The translations under genes were made by a program, and so were the position numbers. A stretch of DNA of 64,000 nt, from the NCBI GenBank assembly GCA_963930655.1, contig OZ005600.1, positions 1,987,501 to 2,051,500 of the forward strand. The letters are read 5' to 3'. The notes beneath the pieces were generated by a model. The model worked only from the letters and a program-made list of their open reading frames with translations. It ran no database searches and was not told the DNA's origin. Origin of the DNA: Myrica gale. Lineage: Eukaryota; Streptophyta; Magnoliopsida; Fagales; Myricaceae. Shown here in pieces: positions 12,296-26,215 of the stretch (positions are counted from its first letter, which is position 1; every line of letters begins with the position of its first letter).

Positions 12296-13812
12296 AAAAA
12301 AATAAGCCTCCCCGTTTTCTATGCATTTTACCGTAATGCCCTTCACAACTACCTTTATTTTCTTTTTCTTTTTTCTAAGTAACTGGAGAAAGGGGTCGAA
12401 GAATTCGAGAAAGGGTCGAAGAATTCGAGAAAGATCAGACCCTCTCTTTTGGGAGGATGTAAAAAATCATGTGTCCATTAAAAATAAAACCTAGTTATAC
12501 TTTTGTAATTTAAATTTTCTATTCCTGATGATTTTATCCCGATAATCAGAAAATCTAAGTGAAACTAACTTATTGTTTATGAAAGCATTTCACAAGGGAA
12601 CTTTTTTAATTCCATTATGAATTCAATTTCCGTGCTTTTTTCCGCGTTAATAAAGAATGAAAAAGAAAAAGGAAGGTAACAGTTATAAGTGGAAATGATA
12701 TTCCAACTACCAACTTAATTTTGTACCCCGAGTGTAGTTTTTGTAATTGTATAAGGGTATTTCAGTAATAACGGATCTCCATATAGTTCTCATGTTATGA
12801 CTGATTAAGTTGCTGCATCGGAATAGCACGTAAGGAGGAAGCATACCAAACGTTGAAGCCTTGTCGAGTACGCCGCTGCATTAGAGGACACGTGGACGAC
12901 TAAATACCATAGATCCGCTCTCATAATCAGGCTTAAGCCCGCTTATAATTTGTCTTTTAATTGCGTCCCTAGTGGGTTATAACTGGTGATTCCCCCAAAT
13001 ACGCTACAAGCCTGCATGGCATAGACTATGGAGTATTACCGCGAAAAATATGAACGAATCCAAAAAATATATATGAACAACAAAAAAGAACCATATATAT
13101 TTGTCATACTCCAAAATGTTAAAAAAAACCATAAAAGTCAAAAAAGGAGAGAGAAATAGACAGAATAACCTCGCTCCAAAATGTTTAGTTCTCTTTGTCG
13201 TGCTCTTTATATATATATATATAGTGAATATACTCCCAACGTTTTTTTTTCTTTCTTCATTTATAGAAATTTACATTCTTAGGTTGCATCCCCATGCTGA
13301 AATTGTTTTTGTGTACAAAAAATGCAGGCTTAATTGCACTCGTAAATTGCATCTTTGTTATGTAAATTTGCAGACTACATGATCGCTTTAATGGAGAAAA
13401 TAGAACTAGCTTTTTACCCAAAATCCATGGGTACTAACTAATTACTGTCCTAATAAAAAACAAAAGTTACTCTCAGCTTTAAGGGTTTGTGCGTGTATAG
13501 AGAGAGAGAGAGAGAGATGCTATCTACCAAAAAAAAAGCAATAACATTAAAACAATTTTTTTATACAAGAGACTTTATGCATCCACCCTATGTACATCGG
13601 TTAAATTTCCCCGAGCCATCCCCTTCAGATGTCGTTTGCCCCCAAAAAAAGTGTCTTGGTTTCACGCCAATGACCTATAAACTACCAACGCAGGATGAGT
13701 CTTCAGTTACTGTGTGGAGTGCTTGGAAGACGACCTGAAGGTTATGCTCCACGAGATTTAAACAGTGGAATAACATGTCTACCATGAGTGCCCAAGTGGC
13801 GCATAAAGATGA
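12296..13812. other. Intergenic region and 3' flank of the SIN3-like gene
   Basis: I see no gene. A tandem duplication of the unit aagggtcgaagaattcgag lies near 12390-12435. A ta-microsatellite sits at 13207-13222 and a ga-microsatellite at about 13500-13516. The right end is the probable 3' UTR of the minus-strand SIN3-like gene. Confidence 0.45.
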
Positions 13813-16800
13813 CTATGCGGACGACAAGAATCTGCGGAACCGTTGAACTCTTGCCTCATCGCGACTCGAAGACGTGCCTCTTGGTGATTTACTTCTATTC
13901 CTTCTAGGGCGGAAGAAGAAATCCTCTGTGTCCAGAACATAGGAGATCTGCCACACGATACTTCGTCAAGCAGGAAAACCAGCAGAAGCAAACTACAAAT
14001 ACATACATGAATATATGGCACATAAATTCTCCGATTGTAATATGTCTTCTAATTAAGGTAGAAGAAACTGTAGTGAAAAACGGAATGAAATGACTTTACA
14101 CTACTCATAACTGTATACGAAGAAATGCACTAAATAAAGAGAATAAAGAAAAAAAAAGAAAAAGGAAGAAGGCCGCACAACCTTCTTGATGGTACCACCT
14201 CTACCTTTCCCCTGTTTTTTTTCTACTTACTACCTCCATCTGCACATTTTGATGCCAAAGAATGCTGAACTTTCCCTTGTACTAATTCCAATTCTTTGTA
14301 AGTATTATGCTGTTGATATTGGTTACCATTATCACTGCACTGTACATTGATACTCATAGTTCTACCAATTTCAAAAATGTTTACTATTGATGCAACAGAC
14401 TACTCTATCAAAATTATAACAGCCTCCAATATGGTTGTCTGGTAATCATTTCTCAGCAAACATAACAAAGTAGTTTAAATTTAGAAAAAAATGATACTAT
14501 TTCTGTGTGCATACCTTCGAAGAATTGCAAACTATCTTACACTCCAAACCATTGACTGCATGAATTCCTTCCATGGCCATGCATAAAGAAGAACATTCAT
14601 CTAGGCCTGCATATTTTTGCTTGTTTCTGCAGATACCAACAATACGCAACAAGTCAGACCCTAATGGATTAACAAGTTTCACAAACCATCATCTAGAGAA
14701 CCCAGAAGGCACATAGAATGGATGTTTTTGGAATCAATGGAGAAGGGGTCTAGTAAAGGAAATGCAGTGCCAGATTCTAGAAAAACTAAAAATAAGCACC
14801 GTGTTTTCTTTGCATAAAAGGAAAAACCAATGCAAGTGCCAGTACCTTCTGATTGGAGCAGAGAAAATATATATTTCTAAACTGCATAAATACAAACTGC
14901 AATATTACTACCTTTGCAGCATAATGCCGCGTGGCTCCTTTTTCCCATTAAAGACTGACAGATAATCATTATATAGATAAGCTCCAAAATTAGGATCCAT
15001 GGAAACTGCAAACACCTCAGGCTTTTGAATCACACTATCCATCAGCTGGATGGACAGCCGGGGAGTGGCAGAGAACTGCAGAAAGGACAAACAACAAATC
15101 ATAGGTGACAAAACAGCAATCTATGAACTGAAGCAGATACAAGATCCAACCGTTTTTTTTTTTGGGGGGGGGGGGGGTGGTTTGGGAGCTTGGCATCAAG
15201 CACAAAGGACTTACGCATTCCACACGATATTCGTTCTCCTCATGAAGGAGTACAAGTGCATTTTCGTAGTATACAGAATCAATTGACTTCCCAGGTTTCC
15301 GGGAGTTTTCGTACTCATACAATTGAAGAAGCTTATTGTCTATCTCATCAGACGCAACAGTTTGGAGCTGCAGCAAGGACTACAATTCAGAACCTTAGCC
15401 GATAAACGAGTGATGAGCAACTGACAAGGGAAGAGAGCAAACCTGTTTGACTAATTTATAGATTAACTTGTCCAATGTGAATAACACATAAGACTGATTT
15501 CCGATGATAGCTCGACATTCATCCTCAAACTTTGCATTGTCAGCAGATCCATCGAGCAAATTGTACAGTGCACTCATAAATCTGCAAACCATGCGCAAAA
15601 TGCAGACAAAATTGTTGTGAATGAGCACCTATGATATTAGATAGAAATAGAGATGCAGCCTTCCAGTACCTGGAATACAGATCTGGCGAACAAGCTTCAT
15701 TTGAAGTTTTCCATCTCATTTCAGCACACGTCGAATTCATTTTTGCAGATAAAATCCTTTCATATAGTATCTGCCAAATTCAAAGAGAGCAGGTGCTCAA
15801 GGAAACTGAAAAAATGAACAATCAGTGCTTACGGAAATTGTATAATCTTTACATTCTTACTTGATGAAGTCTTAAAAGCACATAAAAGTCATCATTCCCA
15901 TAAAAAAGTCGAGAATCTTTTCTTTCTTTGTCAAGAAATGCTGCTGGCACATGCTTTGTGAGAGGCTTCACAGACAAAAGGAACCGTTCTGACAATGGCA
16001 ACATTCCATCCCCTCCAGCAACATGTCCATCAACCATCCCCTCAGCCTCGCCTTCACTCTCAGCCTTACCATCAACTTCCTCATGTTCTACATCTTCGTC
16101 CTCTTCATGCTCATCTCTGGAACACTCATCACCACCAGACTCACTGCCCGAGACATCTTCACCAGCCTCAGAAACATTTTCACTGTCTTCATCATCAGCA
16201 TCCACATCGTTGTCTCCTCCAGCATCCTGAAAATTTATCTCTCCATTTCCGGCTTGGTATTGTCCTCTTTGACTTGCCTCAGGCACAATCTGCTCACTAG
16301 AGGCTCCAAAGGCAACAAAATTATCCTCCTCAAGATCAACAGTAGGTGATAACTCACCCTCTTCTTTTTCAATTTTGGAGGGCCTTACAGACGTTTTGTG
16401 ACATCTGTCAACGTTAGTTCCTTCTGTCGTCAATCCATTTGCCAATAAAACCAATTTGACACCATCACATCCCTGAAGAACCAAAGAGATGCATGCTAAC
16501 ATATTATTACCAAGAAAACAAACATCACTTTTAAACCCCCAGGGAGAAATTGAAAAAAAAGAAAAAGACATTACATACTTCAGCTAAGGCAAGCAGAGTT
16601 AGAAAATTTCCAAGACAGCAAACTCATACCTCCGATGGAGGTACAGAACCAGCATTAGCTTCAGATAAATGGTTGCCTCGACTGACAGCGTGACCAAGTC
16701 TGGATGCAGTTGCACCACACCCTTGAAATTCGAAAACCAGAAATTCATCATATCAAAACAACTAAAATCAGCAAAAAATGGAGGCAAAAGGATCTAAACG

Positions 16801-18017
16801 TAACTGGGCCAAATCAATCCAATACAACAGGTTGAGCGAAAGATACAAACTTAGAGATTAACCCTTAAATACAGACCTGAAGTCACTTCCAAGCTGGCTT
16901 TGCCATGACTAATCTCTGCTCCAACTGCAAATGATGCATTTGAACTGCCTACTCGTTCCCCAGAGGCAGGATGTGTGTTTAATCCTGGCATTCTATCAGT
17001 CACATCTGTATTTTTCTGCTCTCTCTCTTGCAAAAGAGCACCACAAACTGTATCATCTCTACGGACATGATCTACATCAAGATACTTGTTATCTTTGGTT
17101 AAGTCCCCATTTGCTGCAGTCTTACAAAATTTTGCTAGTTCGGCTAATTCATTCACATTACTACCAGTTTTTGGTTGCTTAGAATTCATTATAACAGCAT
17201 CGCCATGAGGACATCCATCAGTTTCTCCTATGCTTGATGCAGTACAATTCATAGAAGGCTGCTTAGATTTTCCAACATCTTCTGTACCCTCAATACCATG
17301 AGGCCGAGAAGGGACACCCAACATTGGCTCTAAGAAGGTAGTCCAAAGTCTCATTACTTTATTCACTTGTTCTTTGGTTGAGCTAACCTCTTCACAAGAA
17401 TATTGTACAAGTTTATACAAGTCGTCATGAATGCTGACATCAGAGTATTCGAATTCCAGATGGGGAACTACAGGTTGCCTGCTTCCAGCAGCAATAGCTA
17501 GAAGAAGATCATCCTCTTTTTGCTTCGTTTCCTTCAATTCCTTGATCTCAGCCACCAAAGCTGTGTATTAAAAAAGAAGGAACTATTACAGAAAAGGAAC
17601 CATGTAATAACAGTTATAAGAAGGAACAAATATAAGCATTATTGTTATTCAAGTATGTAACATCTGCAGTGGCCCAAAAACAGTAATGTAACATCAAAAA
17701 GAAATATCTTGATAGTAAAGCTCACTTACATTTTGTGCTCAAGTTCTTCGAATCTTGTTGCTTGAAATAGAAGCTGCGGTGATCAAGTGACTTATAGTGG
17801 TTTTTAGCATAGATTTCAGCCCAAACCTTGTTAAAATCAGAGCGGCACCTTGTCCACTCCTCTTGTTTCTGCTTTAGACGAGTTAGCATGACTGGTAGAG
17901 CAACAGAGGGATTTTTCCGCAAAATATCCATCACATCAAGCCCATGGTCACCGTATAGACGTTCAATACACCTTAGATTGAGAGCTGCAATGATAAGAGA
18001 GGGAAAAGAGCTGTCAG

Positions 18018-18049
<32 letters not shown>

Positions 18050-21000
18050 TGAAGCTCAAACAAAAGGAGGTAAAGTATGTCCTAGAATTTATGGGTGAAA
18101 TTACTTAGCTAGTAAATACAAACCAGTGAAATGATCTTCAGTGTTGAAAGGAGTCTCCGCATTGACATTATTTTCATTAATGCTGTTCGACAATTCCACC
18201 ACGCGCTTAGCAGCTGAGCTGACAGACTCCAACAACATGTCCAGCTCAAATCTATATTTGAAAGAGAATAAATATATGTCCCATTGTTACATGCCAGAGA
18301 GTTTGGAGAAGACTTAGAATTATCAAGTTCCATGCTTGAAAAGGTTAAAAAAACACTACTTGTAACTGCCAATGGCAGATAATGTATTAGCACGAAATGG
18401 AAAAATACAGTGAAGAACTAGATCTCAAAACCTTATATCCAGATTTCAGTTACCTAGACCAATATATAAGCACTGTAAATTTCAAACGTGAACATAAATG
18501 AACTCCCAGAAGGCGTAGTAGATTATGCACAAAGAAATAAAATGAAAATCTAGGACTTATGAATCTACTTGAAGTCTTTTACCTATCATCTTCACATCTG
18601 AAAAGACTTTCCTCATACTGATTTCTACGCATATGTTTAAAAGAGTAGTCCTCACTTCCAGAAGTCACTGAGACCCAATGATCATTCAACACTTGAGCAC
18701 CAAGCTCAGACCTCTGGCTTGCTAAAGGTATTGGATACTGCAAAATGACAAGCACCAAAGAGTTACACGTCATCAAAGAAGTATCTTGATAATTTCTAAT
18801 AGAAAGCATATATATACAAGTTAAAATCCATACGTCATCTGGCAGAAGTCTATAGCTTGGGGTACAACGTTCACAAGTGGAGAGGTCAAGCTCTTGAATG
18901 GATTTATACAAATACTTCTCCCTGCATCTTTCTTTTTCTTTAGCTCCATCAGATTCACGCTTCTGCTCTTTATCTTTGTCCTCAACCTTCAGTGATCTGG
19001 TCAAATGGCCATCACTACACAACGACTCTGCAATAAAAATTTCAGCTACATCAGAGTTCATAGAATATAGAACTTGAAAATGTCTTGAGAGCTCATCTCG
19101 CAGGTTGTATGAAGCCAGGTAAAAGATCAAACTCTTCATCCAAACACCAACATATGTGGTATCAAGAAGATAATGAGATATACAATTATATGACAAAGGA
19201 AAAAAGGGAAGGATATGCCATTTTACATACTTTTATTAATAACACCAGCGAGAAACCCATCTGCAATTAAAATACTGATCAGAAACAACCTGATGGATAA
19301 GGAACTACAGGAAAAGGATTTAACAAATGGCGATATCCAACAATTACCAATATTCTCAGATCGCTCCACAAAATCATTAAACCCCTCCATAAGGTCCGGA
19401 TATTTTCCCAGTAAATCTGTCACCTGAAATGAACAGATTTTTAACAACATGACTGTAAAGAGTTGGCAATAGCATTTTTCATTATCAGAAAAATGCAACA
19501 ATCAAAAACTTTATGACTTATACAGGACATTTTCCAACAGCTTGGCAAAAGATGAAAGCTAGTGTATACAAATAAAAAGTAGGAAAACATGTGCTAAATC
19601 CCAAAACAATTGTAGAACGTCGGATATGTAAGAGAGGTCCTCTAGTCTATTACTGAGTTGCCATTCATGCTGGTGCCATGTGAGCTAAAGGAAATCCAAA
19701 AAATATAATATAATCATTAATTCAAAAGCTCTCGGGAAGATAATTTTTAGAATTCTGATAAACCACAATATTTTCCTTCAGGAAATGGTGGATTGCACAC
19801 CAAGAATGCAAAAGTGGAGAAATAAATCTTGGGCATAAGACTCTATAAGTTTGATATACTGAGTTATTGTATGTTATGTGATGTATAGGAGGGATGTATG
19901 CAAGGTTTAGCGATAGGGCTGGACATTCACCAAGGTTTTCTGCTCTTTTTATCCCTATTGTGCATCTAAAATAGTTAGCATTTCAATAAAGATATTTTTC
20001 AACCAATTCAAGAGGTAGCAGATAAATTACGCTGTTTTAATTACAACTTCCATATCTACCTTAGAACCCTCAAAGCCCAGCAAAACATCCTATCTCTATT
20101 TAAAACTATTAAGAATTTGCTAACAAAACTGCTGAGCTTTACAAAAAAGGGGGGGGGATACACCAATTTATAAAGGGGTCAAAAATTCACACAAAATAAG
20201 ATCATAGAACAATTTGAGCAAGATCGTTCTTCACATGCTGTTAATTAAGCAAATAAGACAGCCCCCCCTACCCCCAAGAAAAACCACACAAAAAAAGTCA
20301 ACAGAATTGCCAAGCATCCATATGCTTATCACCTAACAAATTGTACATTTCATTAGTCCAAGTCATAGAATAAGGTGCAAAATCTAATCTCATTACAACA
20401 AAATATGTGCCTGAAGATCTACCCTACGTGCGTTAAAAAATTCAGAGTAATTGCAGGAGATGATGTAGAACATACCAGACTCTGTAAATCATTCCTTTTA
20501 ATTATACCATTGCTATAAATGTTAAGGCACTTCAAGAACGCCTGGTAGTCATCAGAACTGTCCAACTTCTCTTTAACTTTCTCACAGAAAATGAATCCTT
20601 GGTTGCACATGCCTGGAATGAAACGTGAGATACAAGAAACTCATGAAGCTGCCATGTATATGTCTTCACCAATATGAGCTAAATTTTTGGAAACAATGAG
20701 GTGTCTTTAAACAATTTACCTCCAACATTCCAAACCCCAATAAACTATTGGATTACAAATATTTCCAGATATGCCCACTAGGTATTCCTCTCACACATAC
20801 ATTAAAAATCATCATATTTTGTATATTCTTGGGAAGATAACATGAAATCATGTGGATGAGATGATGCAGACATTGTATTATATATGTTAAGGATAACCAA
20901 CATAAAGCTAATTAATTGTATCCGAACTCTTGTGAGGCATGCTTACAGACAACTTTGGTTCCGCAGAGGGATTTTTTTTTTGTTGGTTGGGAAGAGATGT

Positions 21001-23208
21001 GTACAGAGGATGTTCCTTACCATGTGAGTATTTGATAGAGTAGTGTCTAATGGATTCTTGACATTGACTAGCAAACTCTACGCTAGCCAACCAAAAAAAA
21101 TCAAGTACAATAAACGGTAGCACATTCAACAAATGATCTGTAACAAATTCCCAACGGCAATTAAAAGCCCAAAGATGATGTATGCTTCCTACTTGTGATT
21201 GCCAATAAAACTGCAAGTCAACTCACTCTTTAAGGTATCTTTGTCATCATAAGAAGCAAAATTTGCATTGACTCCAAATCCTTCGACTTTCCGGGTAGAT
21301 TTTCTTTTCTCAGCAAAGCGCTGCAAGTTTAAGTCCCTGTTGTCATCGTGATCAGGTTCTCTATCATCCTGATCATGGTTTCTCCTTTCCCTACTGTCCT
21401 TTTCCGCTCGTTTTCTCTGTTCCTTGTGCATTCTCACCATTCCTTTGTCATCATCCAGCTCAGGATGATCACTAAGATCACGATCAGCATGCAAAGTAAT
21501 GATCCTATCCCGCCGAATACGTTGCTGAAAGAAACACATTTGTTTGCTCGTGATTAATTCATCGAAAAGAACAAAAAGGGGAAAGGGTTAAGGAAAAAAG
21601 AAGGCATAAAAATAACCTTTTCCGTATGCAGCTGCCGCAACGTGGGTGGGGCAGAGCTCCGCTCATTGAAATGCTGTAATGAGTTCTGGGGAAGTGGAGC
21701 ATTATGTGCAGAATCTGGTAAAAATCTTGTGAATTCGTCAAGCAAATCTGGATGATCGTCAAAAAGCCCGGATACCTGAAAATTGAAAACACTAAAGATA
21801 AAACAAAAAAAAAACCAACTTCCAATAAACCAAAAAGGATGCAGAGGAACAATAGATCCATAACATCTATTTACCTCACTGTAGACCTCATTTATGTCCT
21901 TGTGCTCTTTCCGGTACATATTCAAAATGTCTAAGAAAGCTTTATAAACATGTTCATCGTTATGAAAGCGTTTCTGTACAAATGAAATCTGTCATTAAAC
22001 TGCTAAAAAGCCAACGTTTGCAGATGTCATTCAAAACGAAAAGTAAAAGTAAAAATTCATTAACTTAGGATGAGAATAAAAAGGCTCTCTGAGCATTGAG
22101 GAAAAGATACTTTCACCTTTATCTTGTTCACAAAGCTGATAGCTTCTTGAAATTCAACCGTCTTCTTTGGTGGAGGAGCCTCATCGTCATCAAGGGTTAT
22201 TTCATACCCTTTTGGCAAGAAGGTGTTAAAACCAAAAATCAAGTTGTTATGCCCTTTAAATAATTCCTTCACTCTTGCAATGACACCAACAGTGTCGGTT
22301 CTGCAGGATACAAAACAAGGACAAAATCTATTAGTTTTTAGATCCAAGATTCCATTAATCAAAGACAACACTTCATACGTGCGATGTCTCTACCTTTGTG
22401 ACTTAAAATCTTTCATGACCTCAAGGAACATGTCATATTTTTCCCTTTGGTCTTGAAACATGTCCTTTACTTCCTTAAGATAGGTCATGGCATCAGTAGT
22501 TGTCAGTTTCTGCGAGGTACTACTAAGACCACCACCACCTCCCCCTTCTCCACCCCCTGCACACCCTCCACCCACTGGGATTTGGGATTGCCCATAGCTT
22601 CACATACAGAAGACAATTACAAATTCAAATAACATCAGAACTATGGAATTACTAACTATAGCAAGTAATTTCATAGACCAACATAATAATACAATCCATG
22701 GGCTCCCACGATGCAACAAATTTTTGTAATTTTCTGCTGAGGCTCGATCAATGTCAACAGCAAATAAGTTTGGGAAAATTTTCTCAGAAAATCCAAGTTC
22801 CTTTCCTATCAATTGACTCTAAATTCTCTCGCGAAAACTTTTTTCAACAAACACATTAGTCAATTGAAGTGAATCAGATAACAAGCCCCATACAAATCCA
22901 CCGAACACCGTGACAACAAATTTACAAAGCAAAAACAATTAAGGTGAAAAATCCAGAATACAGCATAACCACCCACATGATCAAGCATGTTTGTATACTC
23001 GCCCTCTGATGAAATATTTTCTATCGAACCAAAACAAAACTTACAATTCTGGATAGAAAATATAGGGGGGAGAAAGACGAATAAAAGTTTGCAGAGAAAT
23101 AAAACAGAGAGAGAAAGAGAAGGAAACTTACGAGTCCGAACGCGAGGAACCAAATGGCCGCTTGAATTGAGAAGGACCCGCGTAAACGTCATCTCTTAAT
23201 TTCTTCAT
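13813..23208 (-). CDS. SNL: SIN3-like transcriptional corepressor, 22 coding exons
   Basis: Exons run 23208-23132, 22597-22394, 22300-22117, 21973-21875, 21775-21617, 21524-21227, 20612-20476, 19423-19348, 19260-19231, 19027-18834, 18737-18583, 18251-18124, 17984-17730, 17560-16877, 16721-16630, 16472-15861, 15770-15670, 15581-15443, 15367-15215, 15075-14912, 14626-14515 and 13947-13813. All phases agree, giving 1395 aa, slightly above Arabidopsis SNL lengths. The start MKKLRDDVY and FKRPFGSSR are typical of plant SIN3. Three paired amphipathic helix (PAH) domains lie at about 55-130, 140-215 and 345-410. The histone-deacetylase interaction region begins near [18 protein letters not shown] long acidic stretch (exon 16) precedes the C-terminal SIN3 domain ([29 protein letters not shown]). 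It scaffolds histone deacetylases onto DNA-bound repressors in the nucleus. Exon 9 is a 30-nt microexon. A 5' UTR intron is likely upstream. Confidence 0.93.
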
Positions 23209-25339
23209 CTCCGCCAAATGCAACAAACTAATCCACCAAGCAAGCACAAATCAGCATAAGCGAAGAAGCTAAAACAAAACAAACAATAATCGAAATCCCG
23301 TCGAGACAAAAAAGAGAGAGAGAAAATATATTACTTTCTGTCCGGTTCACCGAACTTCTCGGCAATAAGAGTGAGCAGATCTCTAGGAGAGAAGAAAGAG
23401 TTAGTTCAGGTTCTTGATCGCTGCAAAGACGAAGTAGAAGAGGAGGAAGAGAATAAATATAGAGGGAGGGGAGGAAATTATGTTGAATGGAAAAGCTCTG
23501 GCTTGGATTTTGGTTTTGGTACGTGAGACTCCGTGTCTCAATAATAATTATTCGGATGTGTCTGTGGATTTCTTTGTACCATAGTTTTAAAAAACGCTTG
23601 GAAGATTTCTCCAATATATCCTACCAAAAATAACAGTAACTCTAACTTATACTTGTATAATTGGAAGCTATGTGTCGTACATTTGTGACCGATATTTGAA
23701 TTCTTCGACTTAATTGATTTTTTAATTTTTTAGTAAAAAATCTATTTTCAAATAAAAATAAATATAAAATTCCTAAAAAATTAAATGAGGTGGCAAAATA
23801 TCAATATTATGTACAACAATCGAAATAAATGTGTGGGTTGTTGGCTGTTTCTCTATTGAAAAGGGCCCTCAAAAATAAAACCATGGGACGCAAGAAAAAA
23901 GTAGTTATAATTTTTCGAAATTAAACTATGTTTAGTTTAGTTCTCAAAACAGTTTTTATTTTTGTGTTTTTTTGGAAATAGTGTAGATTCTCTTGGGATT
24001 GATGAAAAATTAGTTAAAAGTTGTTGAAATTTGTAAAAAGTTATTAAAATTGGTGAAAATGTATAAAAATTGATGAAAAAATTATTGAGATTAATAAAAA
24101 TGTATTGAAATTAATGAAAGAGTGAGTACAAAATTTTTGAAAAGATTTTAAGAACTTAAACAAACATAGCCAACAAGTGAGTGCGAGTTGTTCCGAACAC
24201 AGACGGCGATTGTCGTAGTTGTTCCTTGTATGTTTGGGAAAAAGTGGAAGTAAACTCGCAGTAATTCATGTTTCGAATTTGTCGTAGTTGATAAAAACTA
24301 TAGAGAACCGACTTGTTACTCAAGGTCTTTGCTTTTGTTCATCATCGTAGCATTTTCCAAATGTTGTTTCCTCGCGAGAGGAAAACGTGTGCCACACCAC
24401 CGGAGAGGCATCAAGACCATGTTGCCTCTCTGTCATTCGGCATTTTCACGAAAGTAGCCCCTGTGCCCATTCCGCTCCTACATGTTAACAGAGCAAAACA
24501 GACCGAGAAAGAAAGATAACCGCTGATTTAGGGCAGTTGAGTCCAAACTCGGCAAACTCGAGCCCTTTCAGCTTTTTGATGCTCCCCAAGGGCAGCGTGC
24601 GTTGGAGATTGGCAGCTCAAAGTACAAGGTACGAATGAATCCTGTAGCCTAAAATTAGGAAAGACGTGCGCTATAAACTCTTGTTCCTTGTGTTCGTGTT
24701 CAAATACTTGAGTTGCATTGTTTCTGGGGGAATGGGTGCCCGTTAGAAGTGTTAGTTGCAGTAAACTGCCAAGTGCCAATTCCGAGTGCTGTTAGTGGAA
24801 ACGCTTAGAAAGACAAAAGAAAAAACATGCAGTCGATAGTAAGTTAGTAACACGGAGTTAGACACCTCTTTTCTGCTACATAATTAATCTTTAGAATTTA
24901 ATTTGATATTATTATTATCAAAATTATCAATATTCAAATTTAAATAATAGATATTATTATCAAAATAGGAGAGATTAAAGTTTTAAGTTGAGAATATCCT
25001 TCCAATTTGTATTTTTTTTCTATAAGAGATATGTATCTTGTATTATAAATAGATTTATAATACAAAATACAATCATTGATAATTTTCACGTTAAATTTAG
25101 ATCTTTCAAATCGAACCACTTAAATATTTATATATTATTTATTATTTATCCTCTCTCTTACATTTTATATTTCAATTCTCCACTCCATTTTATCTTTTCT
25201 TTCGTTTTCTTTGGATTGAACATTTGCAGTGGTCAAACACACTTGCTATTGGGGCTTGCCAATTACAAAAACTACCCCAACAAATGAAAAATATTAAACT
25301 AATAAACAAAACTCAAACAGAAAATAGTGATAGAGATTG
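23209..25339. other. 5' flank of the SIN3-like gene and intergenic DNA
   Basis: The first 400 bp hold the SIN3-like 5' leader and promoter; a GT-type donor near 23335 suggests a leader intron. From about 23600 to 25330 the sequence is AT-rich with low-complexity stretches (for example repeated ttgaaattaatgaaa-like words near 24000-24130). I see no gene. Confidence 0.45.
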
Positions 25340-26215
25340 CACTAACGCCGTCGATTTTCCCTCTTCGATGCTAATTGAAAAGCCTTTGAAGATCCATCAC
25401 TTCCGGCCTACCTGGGTTTGCAAAATACAGGTCACAAATTTCCACTCGATCTATTATCTTCTCGGGCCAGTAACCTTTCGTTATGATGTAAACCAGGAAG
25501 ATAAGCTTGCCACCGTACCAAAAAGCTTATAGCCCAAGAGGCTCTTATGAGGCTTTGGGAAGCGCTAAGCCCAATACCTGCGTACCATGATTGTCTTATG
25601 CCCTGTCGACGTTGGGCTTCTTCGGCCTTTTCGAGCATTTTCAGGATCCGGTCTTGGGAAGAGAAAGCCGTGACAGTTTATAACACAAGACGACGATGAT
25701 TGGAGTCAGCCCCTCTCAGCAGCTCCTCCAGCTCACACAATCCAGCGTGTCCTTCCAGCTCTCTACAAACAGCCGCAGATGATTCTCACCCAGCTCGACA
25801 GAATGACGTTAACAAAAGAATCTTTTTCTGTTATGCATTTCTTCGTTTTTTTTATTGTTATTCTGTTATTTTGTTTTCTGGAGCTTTCCTATACGCGTAA
25901 GCTTGTATAAAAGGAAATGCTCTGCTACCTGTAAAATTTTCAACTCAACTGAATGAAGATTTAGCATTCAGCCTCAATAGCCTCTGTCTCGTTTATCTTC
26001 AATTCTCACATGCTATCATGACAATCGCAAGCCTCCATGCAAATTGCAATGTCCAATACCATAATGCAGGCCACAACGACAACTGAGGCCTGAGAAGGTT
26101 TGTACAAGGAGAATCATTCTATCACATTGCGAATGCATACCCTGGCTAAACCGCACCATACAGTACAGCTCCCAAACATCCTAAGCATGCTTTCATCCAC
26201 TCCAGAAAATGTGCT
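25340..26215 (-). pseudogene. Decayed ABCB transporter relic
   Basis: On the minus strand this matches, in the correct order, pieces of exons 6 and 7 of the intact ABCB genes downstream. Positions 25340-25450 align to 27745-27875 (second nucleotide-binding domain). About 25470-25683 then jumps to the part aligning with 28043-28230, an internal deletion of roughly 180 bp. Positions 26006-26128 align to 28365-28462 (start of exon 7), and 26128-26215 to part of exon 6 (near 29337-29415). Intron 6 and part of exon 6 are missing between the last two blocks, and about 320 bp of unrelated sequence interrupts at 25684-26005. Frameshifts and stops are abundant. Confidence 0.8.
25684..26005 (+). other. 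Insertion in the ABCB relic, possibly a solo LTR
   Basis: These roughly 320 bp do not match ABCB sequence. A TATA box (tataaaag, 25906-25913) is followed by a tail with the composition of the 3' part of a plant Copia LTR, and the insert ends in ...ctcaca. I could not find a clear 5-bp target duplication or a TG start, so the solo-LTR reading is tentative. Confidence 0.3.

Noticed and set aside
13779-14021. 80-aa frame with a signal-peptide-like start, looking like a small secreted peptide
   Set aside because: It overlaps the last exon of the SIN3-like gene (13813-13947) in another frame; the SIN3 frame has a proper acceptor and the conserved SYVLDTEDF motif.
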